A stretch of 64,000 bases of DNA from a bacterium (GTDB lineage Bacteria > Myxococcota_A > Bradymonadia > Bradymonadales > Bradymonadaceae), in NCBI GenBank assembly GCA_030427705.1, contig JAUIBR010000021.1, forward strand, positions 1-64,000. The letters run 5' to 3'. Position 1 is the stretch's first letter. Every line of letters begins with the position of its first letter. Under the pieces are notes generated by a model that saw nothing but the letters and a program-made list of their open reading frames with translations, was not told where the DNA came from and searched no databases. Positions 46,000-54,739 of this stretch are shown here, in pieces. The translations under genes were made by a program, and so were the position numbers.

Positions 46000-46075
46000 G
46001 CAACTATCCGGAATCTCCGGACAGTTCGAAGTAAATGAAATCGTTCGGTTTCTCGCGAAATCCAAAACAACATCG
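46000..46075. repeat. Dispersed palindromic repeat, copy 1
   Basis: GCAACTATCCGGAATCTCCGGACAGTTCGAA..., containing ATCGTTCGGTTTCTCGCGAA. Shares order and most bases with copies at 46117 and 51737. The whole gap 45829-46365 holds no gene apart from these two copies. Confidence 0.8.
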
Positions 46076-46116
46076 GAGAAGTGAAGGCAGAAGTCGCAAG
46101 ACGATTGCTCGAAGAG

Positions 46117-46193
46117 GCAACTATTAGGAAACTCCGAATAGTTCGAAATGAACGAAATCGTTCGGTTTCTCGCGAATTCCAACGTGACCTCGC
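46117..46193. repeat. Dispersed palindromic repeat, copy 2
   Basis: GCAACTATTAGGAAACTCCG, then AATAGTTCGAAATGAACGAAATCGTTCGGTT... First part folds as CTATTAGGA/TCCGAATAG; a second short dyad is AACGAAATCGTT. Direct orientation with copy 1. Confidence 0.82.
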
Positions 46194-46365
46194 CTGCATC
46201 GTTGAACGAATTGGTCGTGAAACCATAGACTACACTCGAGGCATTTTCGCGACTTGCGACGACTAAACGTGAGCGAGTGTTTGACGCTGTCGGCTCCCGC
46301 AAGGATTGACCGATGGTGATACGACAACTGAGTAATGAGATTCGAATGGACGAAAAGGCGACCAG

Positions 46366-47034
46366 ATGAGGGGAGCTGTTTTGGACTCAAACTTACTGAA
46401 ATTGCTGGTTTTCGTAAGCGTCCTTGTAGCGTCTTGTGCAGACGCCGACCCTGCTGATGTTCAGCGAACGCCAGAGTCGGAGCCTGAGTCGATTGCCAAG
46501 CCGGAAGCGTACGAGTACTTCGTCTCAAGAACCACCGAGGATACGGGAAACAACTTTACCGCATGCCAATTCGCTGGGGGTACAGGACTGGCTGTCGTCG
46601 AAGTGCTTTCCGTCAGCGACCTTGGTGGCGGCGATTGCGTAACGGATTTCAACAACCGAGCCAGAAATGAACGCGCCAGAGATGAACTCGAAGTTCGAAC
46701 CGTACAATGGTTGGGTGGACCGGAGCTTGGTGAGTCGTTTGTCTTGGTCAAAAGCAATTCAAGCACGTTTAGAACACCTGAGCCGGGCGACTTTCTTCTA
46801 GCAGGTATCGTTTCCGACTCTGATTACAACGTTGCCGGCGTGATGATCTTCGCTGCGAGACCCAATATCGACACGGTAGCAAGCGCGAGCTTCGATCTCC
46901 CGACGGATCCTCAAGCCCTCCAAGCCCTGTTCGCTGGAGGCCTCGAAGCCGAGTTACACTGCGACAATGGCGTGTTTCACCTACCCCATGACGAGTACAT
47001 CCGACGATCGATCTTCTACGATAGTTGCGAATAG
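46366..47034 (+). CDS. Lipoprotein of unknown function
   Basis: 222 aa from ATG 46366. The signal (LLKLLVFVSVLVASC, Cys about 24) is followed by an acidic linker (ESEPESIAKPEAYEY). A ~160-aa exported domain with four Cys follows (FTACQF, GGGDCVTDF, ELHCDNGVF, final DSCE). GTGLAVVEVLSV and GDFLLAGIVSDSDYNVAGV are beta-strand-like. No family recognised. Confidence 0.78.
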   Translation: MRGAVLDSNLLKLLVFVSVLVASCADADPADVQRTPESEPESIAKPEAYEYFVSRTTEDTGNNFTACQFAGGTGLAVVEVLSVSDLGGGDCVTDFNNRARNERARDELEVRTVQWLGGPELGESFVLVKSNSSTFRTPEPGDFLLAGIVSDSDYNVAGVMIFAARPNIDTVASASFDLPTDPQALQALFAGGLEAELHCDNGVFHLPHDEYIRRSIFYDSCE

Positions 47035-47163
47035 GATTTGAGGGACGGTTTGAGCGTTACACATTGCCGCCGAACGGACCGGCGTCTGCGGGAGCGACCC
47101 AACCGTCGGCCAGCGGAGTATCAGGCGATACGTGACGCCTCCAACGGGGATTCTTGCCAGCAT

Positions 47164-47775
47164 TCAAAATCGATAACCCACGTTGAACTGGAAGCTGATG
47201 CTGAACCCAAAGTCCTCGAAGAACGAATCTGCATCTAGCAGGCTGGATACCGGATTCTCGGAGTTCTTGTTGTAGGTGAAGCCGCCGAAGCTGACGTTTG
47301 TGTCCGTGTACAGACCGGCGAATCCGGCTAGCTCCAGGCCATAACCGACGTGCAGGAAGAGGTAGTGGTAGGACGTGGGGTAAAACGACTCGAGGCCTTT
47401 GTAGATGTACGAGAAGTTGGCCAGCAAATACGTCTGGAGCTTATTGCCACGTCCGTTTGGGAAGAGCTTGTAGTTGAAGTCGCTACTGACGATGGTCTGC
47501 TGGTCTTGGATGTACGGATGGAAGCCGACGCCTAGCTCAAATTGGTGCAAATCGAAGTAATACAGCCCCGCCGCGATCAATCGAATCGGCAGCACTTCCC
47601 CGTTCAGGGCCGAGCTTATGGCGACTCCGAAACCACGTTCCGAAGCGAGCTGAGTCGTCGTGGACTCGTCAGCGGTTGCGGGCTCGTCCGAAGCTGTCGA
47701 CTCGGCAAAAGCTGATGACGACAACAGCAGAGAGAGTGCCGTCGCAAGGCACAACATCACGTAGGAGTTTTTCAA
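47164..47775 (-). CDS. Outer-membrane beta-barrel-like protein
   Basis: 203 aa. Signal peptide MKNSYVMLCLATALSLLLSS ending AFA, then an acidic Thr-rich stretch. The rest is aromatic amphipathic strands (GLYYFDLHQFELGVGFHPYI, QTYLLANFSYIYKGL, YLFLHVGYGLELAGFAGLY) and a terminal FNVGYRF, the Phe-ended signal for barrel assembly. Probably an 8-strand barrel. Its ATG overlaps the stop of the upstream hydrolase gene by 4 bp, so the two are coupled. Confidence 0.85.
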   Translation of the reverse strand: MKNSYVMLCLATALSLLLSSSAFAESTASDEPATADESTTTQLASERGFGVAISSALNGEVLPIRLIAAGLYYFDLHQFELGVGFHPYIQDQQTIVSSDFNYKLFPNGRGNKLQTYLLANFSYIYKGLESFYPTSYHYLFLHVGYGLELAGFAGLYTDTNVSFGGFTYNKNSENPVSSLLDADSFFEDFGFSISFQFNVGYRF

Positions 47776-48821
47776 AGCGGGTTCCTTTCAAGCGCGGCAA
47801 CGATACGGTCGTAGGCACGCTCGAGGTCGATCCAGAACAATTGGCCGTACGAGGTATTCACAAACATCACGACGACGGCATCGATATCGGGGTGGTAGCG
47901 AGCGATACTGGTGTATCCAGGAATCCAACCCGTGTGTTCGTACACATAAACCGACGAGTAGAGCTTCTGCTCTTTCGGCGTGAGCAGCGTTCCATCAATC
48001 AACGCCCGCAGAAACACCGCGACATCCTCCGCCGTGGCCAACATCGAGCCGCTGGGCTGGACGTGCTCCCATTCCCTGTATTGATCACCATTGTCGACCC
48101 CAATCACGTAGCCCCGCATGACGTCCTCGATGTCCACTTCGCGCTGAAGCGAGTAGGTGTTCGTAAGGCCAAGCGGGGTGAGAATCTGGTCCCGAACATA
48201 CTGGTGATGACTTTCACCCAGCGCGCGATCCATCACCTCGCCGATCAGGAAGTAGTTGCTGTTCGAGTAGGCATAGTCGTCGCCTGGCTCGAAGTCAGCG
48301 GGTCGATCCAGAATCAACGGATAGGTGTCGTCATTCTCTTTGATGTCAGAATTGTAGTCTGGATGGTAGACGAACTCGGGAACCCCGCTGCGGTGCTGCA
48401 GCAGCATGCGCAACGTGATCCTTGACGAGTGCTCGATGCGGGGTGCCACCTCGGGCAGATACTCTTTGAGCGTTCCGTCGAGTGAAAGTGTCCCGTCCGC
48501 GACCAACATAGTGGCCGCCGCTGCCACATAGAGCTTGCTGATACTGGCAATCTTGAACAACGAATCCGGGTTCGCGGGCACCAGGTTCTTTCGGTCATCC
48601 CACCCTGCAGTGTACGTCGCTTGCTTGCCGCCCTGGTTGACGTGAACAATGATCCCGTCAAACCCCATATCCATGGTTCGCGCCAGCTCTTCGTCTATCG
48701 AATCCGCCGGCAACGGCAAAATCAGCGAACAGCCGGACAGAACGAATAGAAAAACGAATGCCGCGAACGCTCGGGTATATGTAATCCGGATCTGCATCGG
48801 TATTCTGGGGTTGGCAGCCAT
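47772..48821 (-). CDS. Beta-lactamase-family serine hydrolase, lipoprotein
   Basis: 349 aa from ATG 48821; a start at 48797 is also possible, and neither has a strong ribosome site. Signal AFAAFVFLFVLSGC makes it a lipoprotein (Cys31). The class C beta-lactamase/DD-peptidase fold shows SISK (Ser93, Lys96) and YSN (in DYAYSNSNYF), the catalytic S-X-X-K and Y-X-N motifs. Members include esterases and D-aminopeptidases; beta-lactam hydrolysis cannot be claimed. Coupled with the barrel protein that follows. Confidence 0.9.
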   Translation of the reverse strand: MAANPRIPMQIRITYTRAFAAFVFLFVLSGCSLILPLPADSIDEELARTMDMGFDGIIVHVNQGGKQATYTAGWDDRKNLVPANPDSLFKIASISKLYVAAAATMLVADGTLSLDGTLKEYLPEVAPRIEHSSRITLRMLLQHRSGVPEFVYHPDYNSDIKENDDTYPLILDRPADFEPGDDYAYSNSNYFLIGEVMDRALGESHHQYVRDQILTPLGLTNTYSLQREVDIEDVMRGYVIGVDNGDQYREWEHVQPSGSMLATAEDVAVFLRALIDGTLLTPKEQKLYSSVYVYEHTGWIPGYTSIARYHPDIDAVVVMFVNTSYGQLFWIDLERAYDRIVAALERNPL

Positions 48822-48956
48822 GACGTAACGCCGAGTGTTGTAAGTGATTTCGGGACTCAATCAACCAAAATCTCATTGACCGGGCGTAGCCCGCTCATGT
48901 GTGGCCATCCGCATCAGTCACGTTGTACACTCCCGATTGGCGCGTTGGAGGACTTG

Positions 48957-50054
48957 ATGCCAATCAAACTGAGCATTGTGTGGGTTGCAGTTTCGATATT
49001 CGTGATTGCCAGTTGCGGTGACTCGAAATCTAGCAACAGCAACGGACTCGACGCCGGCGATGACATGGGCCCCGTTGACATGGCCGTCGACCTGAACGCA
49101 CAGGATATGACTGCCACGGACATGACCGCAGACATGACGGTCTCGGAAATGGACATGTCTAGTGACGCCGGCGCAGACGCTGATTTTGGCGACTCTGAAC
49201 TCGACATGAATACCGACGCGGGTGATGCGAGCGATACAGATGTCTCTGACGCAAACCCAGCTGATTTGCCGGACACCTGTTTGACGGCCGAACCCATCGT
49301 TCTGAGCGGAGCCAACGTTGGGATGGTGTCAGGTCAATTCGCCGGTCATACAGATGCCAACACACTCAGTTCGTTTTGTTCGGCTACCGGTCCTGGGGTC
49401 GACTCATTTTTCTCTTTAGAAGTCCCAGCCGGCACCTGGGACATCGAAATCGACACCATCGGGTCGACGACTGACACAGCGCTTAGTGTCGCGTTTGACT
49501 GTCAGTCCTTTGGGCAGGCCGTCTGCAATGACGACTTCGACCAAAATCAAGGGTCAGCCAGCCGCGTTTGGTTGCACCAACTGGTCGCCGCGCAATCAGT
49601 AGTGGTCTTCATTGCTGTCGACGACGCAGGAGGGGTTGGTGGCGACTACGTGCTCAATGTTCAGCTAAGCCCTGCGGCCCCGGATCAATGTCTGAGCATC
49701 ACGACCAGACCGTTGGACATCACAGGTGGTGGCACCGTATTGGGAGTCATTAACCGGCCAACCGGAAGCTCGGCCGGCAGTTGTGAGACTGGCGTATCCG
49801 GCCCAGAAGCCGTTTTTCGCGCAAACGCCGATGGCACCACCACGATGTCATTGACTGCAGTCTCGGCAGATTTCGTACCGGATATCTACGTCCGTGGTGG
49901 CTGCGGTTCTGCAGATTTGGGCTGCGCGACCGGTGCATCCGTCGGAAACCTCCAAGAAGCGACTTTAAACGTAGTTCCGGGCACCGCAGGCCAACGTTTC
50001 GTGTTTCTGGAAGGAAGCCAGGGGTCGTACGTTCTGAATTACTCACCGTTGTGA
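48957..50054 (+). CDS. Lipoprotein with Asp/Met-rich tail
   Basis: 365 aa from ATG 48957, preceded by TTGGAGGAC. MPIKLSIVWVAVSIFVIASC is the lipoprotein signal. Residues about 30-120 are a low-complexity acidic tail (DMTATDMTADMTVSEMDMSS). Two similar ~100-residue beta domains follow: one has FFSLEVPAGTWDIEIDTIGS and DTALSVAFDCQSFGQAVCND, the other FRANADGTTTMSLTAVS and DIYVRGGCGSADLGC. These resemble pre-peptidase C-terminal (PPC)-type domains of secreted proteins. Function unknown. Confidence 0.85.
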   Translation: MPIKLSIVWVAVSIFVIASCGDSKSSNSNGLDAGDDMGPVDMAVDLNAQDMTATDMTADMTVSEMDMSSDAGADADFGDSELDMNTDAGDASDTDVSDANPADLPDTCLTAEPIVLSGANVGMVSGQFAGHTDANTLSSFCSATGPGVDSFFSLEVPAGTWDIEIDTIGSTTDTALSVAFDCQSFGQAVCNDDFDQNQGSASRVWLHQLVAAQSVVVFIAVDDAGGVGGDYVLNVQLSPAAPDQCLSITTRPLDITGGGTVLGVINRPTGSSAGSCETGVSGPEAVFRANADGTTTMSLTAVSADFVPDIYVRGGCGSADLGCATGASVGNLQEATLNVVPGTAGQRFVFLEGSQGSYVLNYSPL

Positions 50055-50115
50055 CCCGCGCCGCAAGCACTTGGGACGCGATTAGCAATTGAATATGAAA
50101 ATGACCAACGTAGAT

Positions 50116-51636
50116 ATGAAGACTTTTCTTTTCGCACTCATACTGGCCCTAGCCGCTTGCTCGGACGACACCGTCGACTCGACTGATGCTGGACAAGATG
50201 CCCGCGCCTCGATGGACCAAGGCACCCCCGACACTGGCAACGGAGACGACCTCGGAACGCAAGAAGACCAGGGCGTAAGCGATATGGGCGCGCCCGATAT
50301 GGACGACTGTGTCGCCATCACGCACGACCCGGTTGAGAGGGTCGAGATTGCGAATGACATCCAGATTTCGGCCGAGGTTTCGGGCGCCAACAGCGTCAAT
50401 CTGCGTTGGCGACTCGCGGGCACACAAGACTTCGAAACGCTAAGTATGCCAATAAACGGCAGTGTTTCTGAAGCGACTATCCCCTCAGAAAACCTAACCT
50501 TCGCGGGTGTCGAGTATATTATCGATGCCGAGGGTTTCAACTGCACGCGAAGCCTCCCGCCCGAAGGTACCTACTTCGTCGATGTCTACGGCGAGTACCA
50601 AATCACCAAAGAGCGCGAGACGTACGAGTACTTGCCGGATGTCGACGGCCAGCGGGTGGTCTACGCCGACGAGAAATCCGGTGGCGGCGACGACATCCGA
50701 CTTTTTGACCTGCACACCTTCCAATTCACCGACGTGACCAGCGACGCGCTCGCCCAGGGCGTTCCCCGCATCTCGGGCGACAACGTCATCTATGTGCAGA
50801 CGCTGAATCAACAATCCGACGTCTACCTGCACGACCTGAGCTCAGGCCAATCCCACCGGCTGACCAACAACGACCTCAGCCAATACGGCGCCGAGATCGA
50901 TGGCCATATCGTCGTCTGGCGCGACGACCGCAACATGAGTGGAGCGCTCAACGGCGACATCTACGCATTCGACTTAGGCCCCGACGCCACCTACGGCACG
51001 GCCGACGATGTCGGCGAGATACCGCTTGTGACGGCGTTAAGGGACCAGACCGCGCCCAAAGTCAGCGTCGTCGACGGGCGGGTTCGCATCGTCTGGGCAA
51101 GCCTGACCGACGATGCCGACGGTATCTGCGACGCCAATTGCGATTGGAATATCTACCTCTACGACTTTGGGCCCGACGGGGTCCACGGCACGGCCGACGA
51201 CATCGGGCCGACGCGCATTACCAGCCAGCCCAACGAGCAGACCTCCCCCGTCATCTCAGGCACGCGCATCGCGTGGTTGGACGCTCGTGGCGGCAACTGG
51301 CTGGACCCCGATATCTGGTGGCTCGACCTAGGCCCCGACGGGTTGTTTGGAACCGCAGACGACATCGCAGCAGCCGAGCTCGACATCCCCGTCGACGACC
51401 CCGACGACCTGGCCATCGATGGCGACCGCATGGTCTGGCACGACTACCGTGGCGGCAGCTTCGAGGTCTATGTTTGGGACTTCGTGACAAGCGTGGAGAC
51501 GCAAATCACGGCCGCGGAATCGGGGCAGTTTGAATCGGAGATCTCGGGTCGAAACGTCGTGTGGCAGGACACGCGGAACAACCCGATGGGCGAGCTGTTT
51601 GACGATATCTATGTGTACGTTTTGCCGGCGGACTAG
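50116..51636 (+). CDS. Lipoprotein with beta-propeller (PD40/TolB-like) repeats
   Basis: 506 aa from ATG 50116, which gives a compact lipoprotein signal (MKTFLFALILALAAC); ATGs at 50095 and 50101 are alternatives. An Asp/Gly/Gln-rich tail leads to a small beta domain, then repeated blades from about residue 175 (DVDGQRVVYADEKSGG, EIDGHIVVWRDDRN, VISGTRIAWLDARGG, AIDGDRMVWHDYRGG, EISGRNVVWQDTRN). Three blades carry a GPDxxxGTADDIG loop, an acidic loop that may bind calcium. Probably a surface ligand-binding protein. The TAG stop lies inside a CTAGC repeat tract. Confidence 0.88.
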   Translation: MKTFLFALILALAACSDDTVDSTDAGQDARASMDQGTPDTGNGDDLGTQEDQGVSDMGAPDMDDCVAITHDPVERVEIANDIQISAEVSGANSVNLRWRLAGTQDFETLSMPINGSVSEATIPSENLTFAGVEYIIDAEGFNCTRSLPPEGTYFVDVYGEYQITKERETYEYLPDVDGQRVVYADEKSGGGDDIRLFDLHTFQFTDVTSDALAQGVPRISGDNVIYVQTLNQQSDVYLHDLSSGQSHRLTNNDLSQYGAEIDGHIVVWRDDRNMSGALNGDIYAFDLGPDATYGTADDVGEIPLVTALRDQTAPKVSVVDGRVRIVWASLTDDADGICDANCDWNIYLYDFGPDGVHGTADDIGPTRITSQPNEQTSPVISGTRIAWLDARGGNWLDPDIWWLDLGPDGLFGTADDIAAAELDIPVDDPDDLAIDGDRMVWHDYRGGSFEVYVWDFVTSVETQITAAESGQFESEISGRNVVWQDTRNNPMGELFDDIYVYVLPAD

Positions 51637-51726
51637 CTGGCTAGGGGGCTTGGGGCTAGCGGGCTCGGGGCTCGGGGGCTAGGGACTAGCGCTTGGGAGC
51701 TCGCGGCTCGGGGGCTCGCGGCTTGG
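51634..51726. repeat. CTAGC/GGGGCT 7-8-bp repeat tract at a stop codon
   Basis: Begins at the stop codon of the propeller gene and runs as GGGGGCT, TGGGGCT, AGCGGGCT, CGGGGCT, CGGGGGCT and so on. Same family as pfaC 13977-14047, opposite strand. The dispersed palindromic repeat follows 11 bp later. Confidence 0.88.
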
Positions 51727-51736
51727 ACTCGAAGCG

Positions 51737-51806
51737 GCAACTATTAGAGAACTTCGAATAGTTCGAAATGAGGGAAATCGTTCCGTTTCTCGAGACATTC
51801 AACACT
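51737..51806. repeat. Dispersed palindromic repeat, copy 3
   Basis: GCAACTATTAGAGAACTTCG, then AATAGTTCGAAATGAGGGAAATCGTTCCGTTTCTCG. Clearly homologous to 46117-46193 and in the same orientation. The rest of the gap to 52094 shows no credible gene. Confidence 0.82.
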
Positions 51807-52094
51807 ACAATCTCGATGCGATTATCTCCGTCGGAGGCTGATGTTCCGCTGGCCCGCGCAGGGCTATTCGCGCCCAATTGCGACCACCACCTGAACCTAA
51901 GCGTGTCCAATTTCTATGACGTCCGCATCACCAATGGCTCGACTGAGATATCGATGAATGACGTGCTCTGGAATTGGGTAAACGGAACACAACCGACCGC
52001 ACAAGTAACTCTCAATTTGTGTTGCACAACGAACGATTCAACTGTAAAATAACTGAACTAACGTTCACCAAAGTGAGCTTATAGTAAGGTATTC

Positions 52095-52730
52095 ATGGCG
52101 GGGCCCGAAGAGCCAGGTATTTTTCACATTGTTCACGTCGATCGTTTGTTATCGATTGTGGACGACGGGTTTCTGTTCTCTGACGCAGTCATGGCTACCT
52201 GCGCAGTTGGAACCTCCATTGGAATGCAAAAGATCAAAGACCGTAGGCTGAACGAACTGACGCTGACTTGCCATCCAACCCTCCATGTTGGCGAATGTGT
52301 GCCATTTTACTTCTGTCCTCGCTCGATCATGCTCTACGTCATTCATCGTCGGAACAGCGAATTGACGTATCGCGACGGGCAACGCCCCATCATTCATCTT
52401 CGCGCTGATCTTCGAAAGGTGGTTGCGAGGGCTGAAAGCGAAGAACTTCGTTGGGCATTTACACTGTCAAATGCTGGCAGTAGGTATTTCGAAGACCGAG
52501 CCGACCTTACTCAATTGTCCGATCTAGACTGGAACGCAATCAATGCAACCAGTTGGCGAGACTGTAAGGACGAAAAACAAGCCGAATTCCTGGTTGAAGA
52601 AAGAGTCCCATGGGAACTGATCGAACTGATTGGTGTGAAAGACAAGGCTGTGCAGGAACACGTAATACGGTTGCTGGAACCAGCAGCACACAAACCCGAC
52701 GTTGAGATTCGTCAAAACTGGTATTATTAA
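52095..52730 (+). CDS. darT: DarT-type DNA ADP-ribosyltransferase toxin
   Basis: 211 aa; AAGG 8 bp upstream. DarT (DUF4433) features: IFHIVHVDRLLSIVDDGFLF (His11/His14, NAD pocket), FYFCPRSIMLYVIHRRN (Tyr72, Arg76) and the catalytic KQAEFLVEE (Glu164). Family members attach ADP-ribose to thymidine in single-stranded DNA, blocking replication, and defend against phage. The antitoxin DarG is encoded 18 bp downstream. The genes look more AT-rich than those around them, consistent with transfer. Confidence 0.93.
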   Translation: MAGPEEPGIFHIVHVDRLLSIVDDGFLFSDAVMATCAVGTSIGMQKIKDRRLNELTLTCHPTLHVGECVPFYFCPRSIMLYVIHRRNSELTYRDGQRPIIHLRADLRKVVARAESEELRWAFTLSNAGSRYFEDRADLTQLSDLDWNAINATSWRDCKDEKQAEFLVEERVPWELIELIGVKDKAVQEHVIRLLEPAAHKPDVEIRQNWYY

Positions 52731-52748
52731 AGATATCTAGAGGTCTCC

Positions 52749-53798
52749 ATGCTCACGTTCAAAACCGGAAACTTGTTTGACGAAGATGTTGAAGCGCTAG
52801 TCAACACGGTGAATTGTGTTGGTGTCATGGGCCGCGGTCTCGCGCTACAATTCAAGCGGCGCTATCCCGACAATTACAAAGCGTACTCTGCGGCTTGCAA
52901 ACGCGAAGAAGTGAAGCCGGGAGCCATGTTCGTCTATGAAACTGGCCAGTTGATGAACCCTCGATACATCATCAACTTCCCGACGAAACGTCATTGGAGA
53001 AGCAATAGCAAAATCGAGGACATTGAGTCAGGACTTAAAGCCCTCGTAACGGAGCTTTGTGATCGCAACATCTCATCGGTGGCTATTCCACCGTTGGGGT
53101 CCGGACTCGGTGGGCTTGACTGGGTTTCAGTAAAGGAACGAATCGAGGCAAGTCTCAACACTCTTGAAGACACGAATGTGGTTGTGTTTGAACCCTTAAC
53201 TCACGGTGAACTCGCGCCTGAATCGCAGACCACAAAGAAGCCAGCCTTGACTGACGGCCGTGCTGCATTGTTGGTACTGATGGATACATACTTGGGAGGT
53301 TCCCTCGACCCCACCATTACCCTTCTTGAGCTGCACAAGCTCATGTATTTCCTTCAAGAGGCAGGTCAAAATCTAAGATTGACCTACAAGAAAGCGATCT
53401 ATGGCCCGTACGCCGAGAACCTGCGCCATGTACTCAATGCCATCGAAGGGCATATGGTTACCGGCTATCGTGATGGTGGTGATGAGCCGCGAAAACAGAT
53501 ACGTATCGTCCCTGAAGCACTTGCAGAAGCAAAGGCTTACATCGATGAAGATGAAGAAACTCGAACCAATCTGCAACGAGTTCGTCAACTAGTAGATGGC
53601 TTTGAAACCCCGCAAGGTCTGGAACTGCTTGCCACGACTCATTGGGTGGCCAAGGAACGTCGGTCCACGAGTCCTGAAGTTGTCACGTCGGGAATACACC
53701 AATGGAACTCACGCAAGAGACGCCAGTTCAGCGAGCGACAGATTGGTGTCGCTTTGAACATACTTTCGACCCACGGTTGGCTCGATGGCTTCGACTAA
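52749..53798 (+). CDS. darG: DarG-type macrodomain antitoxin
   Basis: 349 aa. Macro domain 1-155: TGNLFDEDVEALVNTVNCVG, GRGLALQFKRRYP, NFPTKRHW (the Lys used by DarG to release ADP-ribose) and PPLGSGLGGLDW. This enzyme removes ADP-ribose from DNA. Residues about 170-349 are a helical domain (LLELHKLMYFLQEAGQNLRL, KAIYGPYAENLRHVLNAIEG) that in relatives binds DarT directly. AGAGG precedes the start. A lipoprotein gene starts 9 bp after its stop. Confidence 0.93.
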   Translation: MLTFKTGNLFDEDVEALVNTVNCVGVMGRGLALQFKRRYPDNYKAYSAACKREEVKPGAMFVYETGQLMNPRYIINFPTKRHWRSNSKIEDIESGLKALVTELCDRNISSVAIPPLGSGLGGLDWVSVKERIEASLNTLEDTNVVVFEPLTHGELAPESQTTKKPALTDGRAALLVLMDTYLGGSLDPTITLLELHKLMYFLQEAGQNLRLTYKKAIYGPYAENLRHVLNAIEGHMVTGYRDGGDEPRKQIRIVPEALAEAKAYIDEDEETRTNLQRVRQLVDGFETPQGLELLATTHWVAKERRSTSPEVVTSGIHQWNSRKRRQFSERQIGVALNILSTHGWLDGFD

Positions 53799-53807
53799 GC
53801 TCAAACC

Positions 53808-54722
53808 ATGAAAACAAAACTCATAACGTTCGCGTTGCTGTGGGCGCTTTTGCCTGCCTGTAGCAGCGACGACTCTGGCGCTAGCTCCAACAACAATAAC
53901 ACGTCAAATTCTGACATGGCTGGGAATTCGGATGCCGCATCGGATGCGAGCACGAACGAAGACCTGGGCAACCAGCCTGATGCGTCAAACGACGCGGGGT
54001 CGCAAGACTTAGGTATGGACATGGCGTCGGATGCGGGCAGCGATGCGTCGATGGACATGTCGACAGACATGGAAGCCGATGCGGGCAATATCTGCGACGG
54101 CATCGTCACGGATATCGAGGCGCAACGATTGGCGGTGGGCGCGTGCGAGCGACCTTCACAATGCGGTAGCCGGTACAACCCGACGTGCCCGGATGGTGGA
54201 TGTTATGTGCACTACAACGTCGCCAGCGACCTGACCGCGCTTGAAGCTGCGGAAACGCAATACGCCAGTGAATCATGTGGAAGCGGTGCGGTTTGCGACT
54301 GTGCAGCGCCACCCGAGGCACTTTCCTGCGATTCGGGCCAGTGTGCGCCCTGCCCTCAAACCTGCTCGTACACGTGCGCGCTCGACTGCACGTGCAGCAA
54401 AGATGCCTGCGGATGCGATATCCCAGTGTGTGCACCCTCAATGGCCGAAGGCAACTGCGCCGAGGCCGACACGCGTATCGCCCAAGCCCGCGACGACGCA
54501 CGAGCCTGCACGCAAGACAGCGACTGCATCATCGACACCTCACCGCTCTGCCCGCAGGTTGGTTGCTATTTCCCTCGCAATCGCAACGCGAGCCGTGCCG
54601 ACCTCGACGCATTGGTCGGCGAGTATACTTCAAGCGGATGCCCGCTGCTGCTGTGTGCTTGTGCCGTTCCGCCGACTACAGCGGAATGTGTAAACGGACT
54701 CTGCCAGGGCGGACCGAACTAG
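53808..54722 (+). CDS. Cys-rich lipoprotein with Asp/Met-rich tail
   Basis: 304 aa. Signal MKTKLITFALLWALLPAC; tail of NNNN and DMGMDMASDAGSDASMDM type to residue about 92. The mature part has two similar Cys-rich modules (ACERPSQCGSRYNPTCPDGG and ACTQDSDCIIDTSPLCPQVG, each followed by CY(V/F) and a later CDCAAPP/CACAVPP), with a CPQTCSYTCALDCTCSKDAC block between. Probably disulfide-rich and on the cell surface. Function unknown. It is close behind darG but unlikely to be part of that system. Confidence 0.85.
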   Translation: MKTKLITFALLWALLPACSSDDSGASSNNNNTSNSDMAGNSDAASDASTNEDLGNQPDASNDAGSQDLGMDMASDAGSDASMDMSTDMEADAGNICDGIVTDIEAQRLAVGACERPSQCGSRYNPTCPDGGCYVHYNVASDLTALEAAETQYASESCGSGAVCDCAAPPEALSCDSGQCAPCPQTCSYTCALDCTCSKDACGCDIPVCAPSMAEGNCAEADTRIAQARDDARACTQDSDCIIDTSPLCPQVGCYFPRNRNASRADLDALVGEYTSSGCPLLLCACAVPPTTAECVNGLCQGGPN

Positions 54723-54739
54723 ACGCAAGAGAGACCCAA

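Noticed and set aside
45855-46528. Minus-strand frames (123-134 codons) across 45.9-46.5 kb
   Set aside because: They are produced by the two palindromic repeat copies and part of the lipoprotein gene in antisense.
51768-52052. 94-codon frame before darT
   Set aside because: It begins inside the dispersed repeat, has no ribosome site or recognisable features, and is probably chance.
54275-54739. Upstream extension of the TPR gene
   Set aside because: It overlaps the Cys-rich lipoprotein in another frame; the ATG at 54740 begins the TPR-like sequence.
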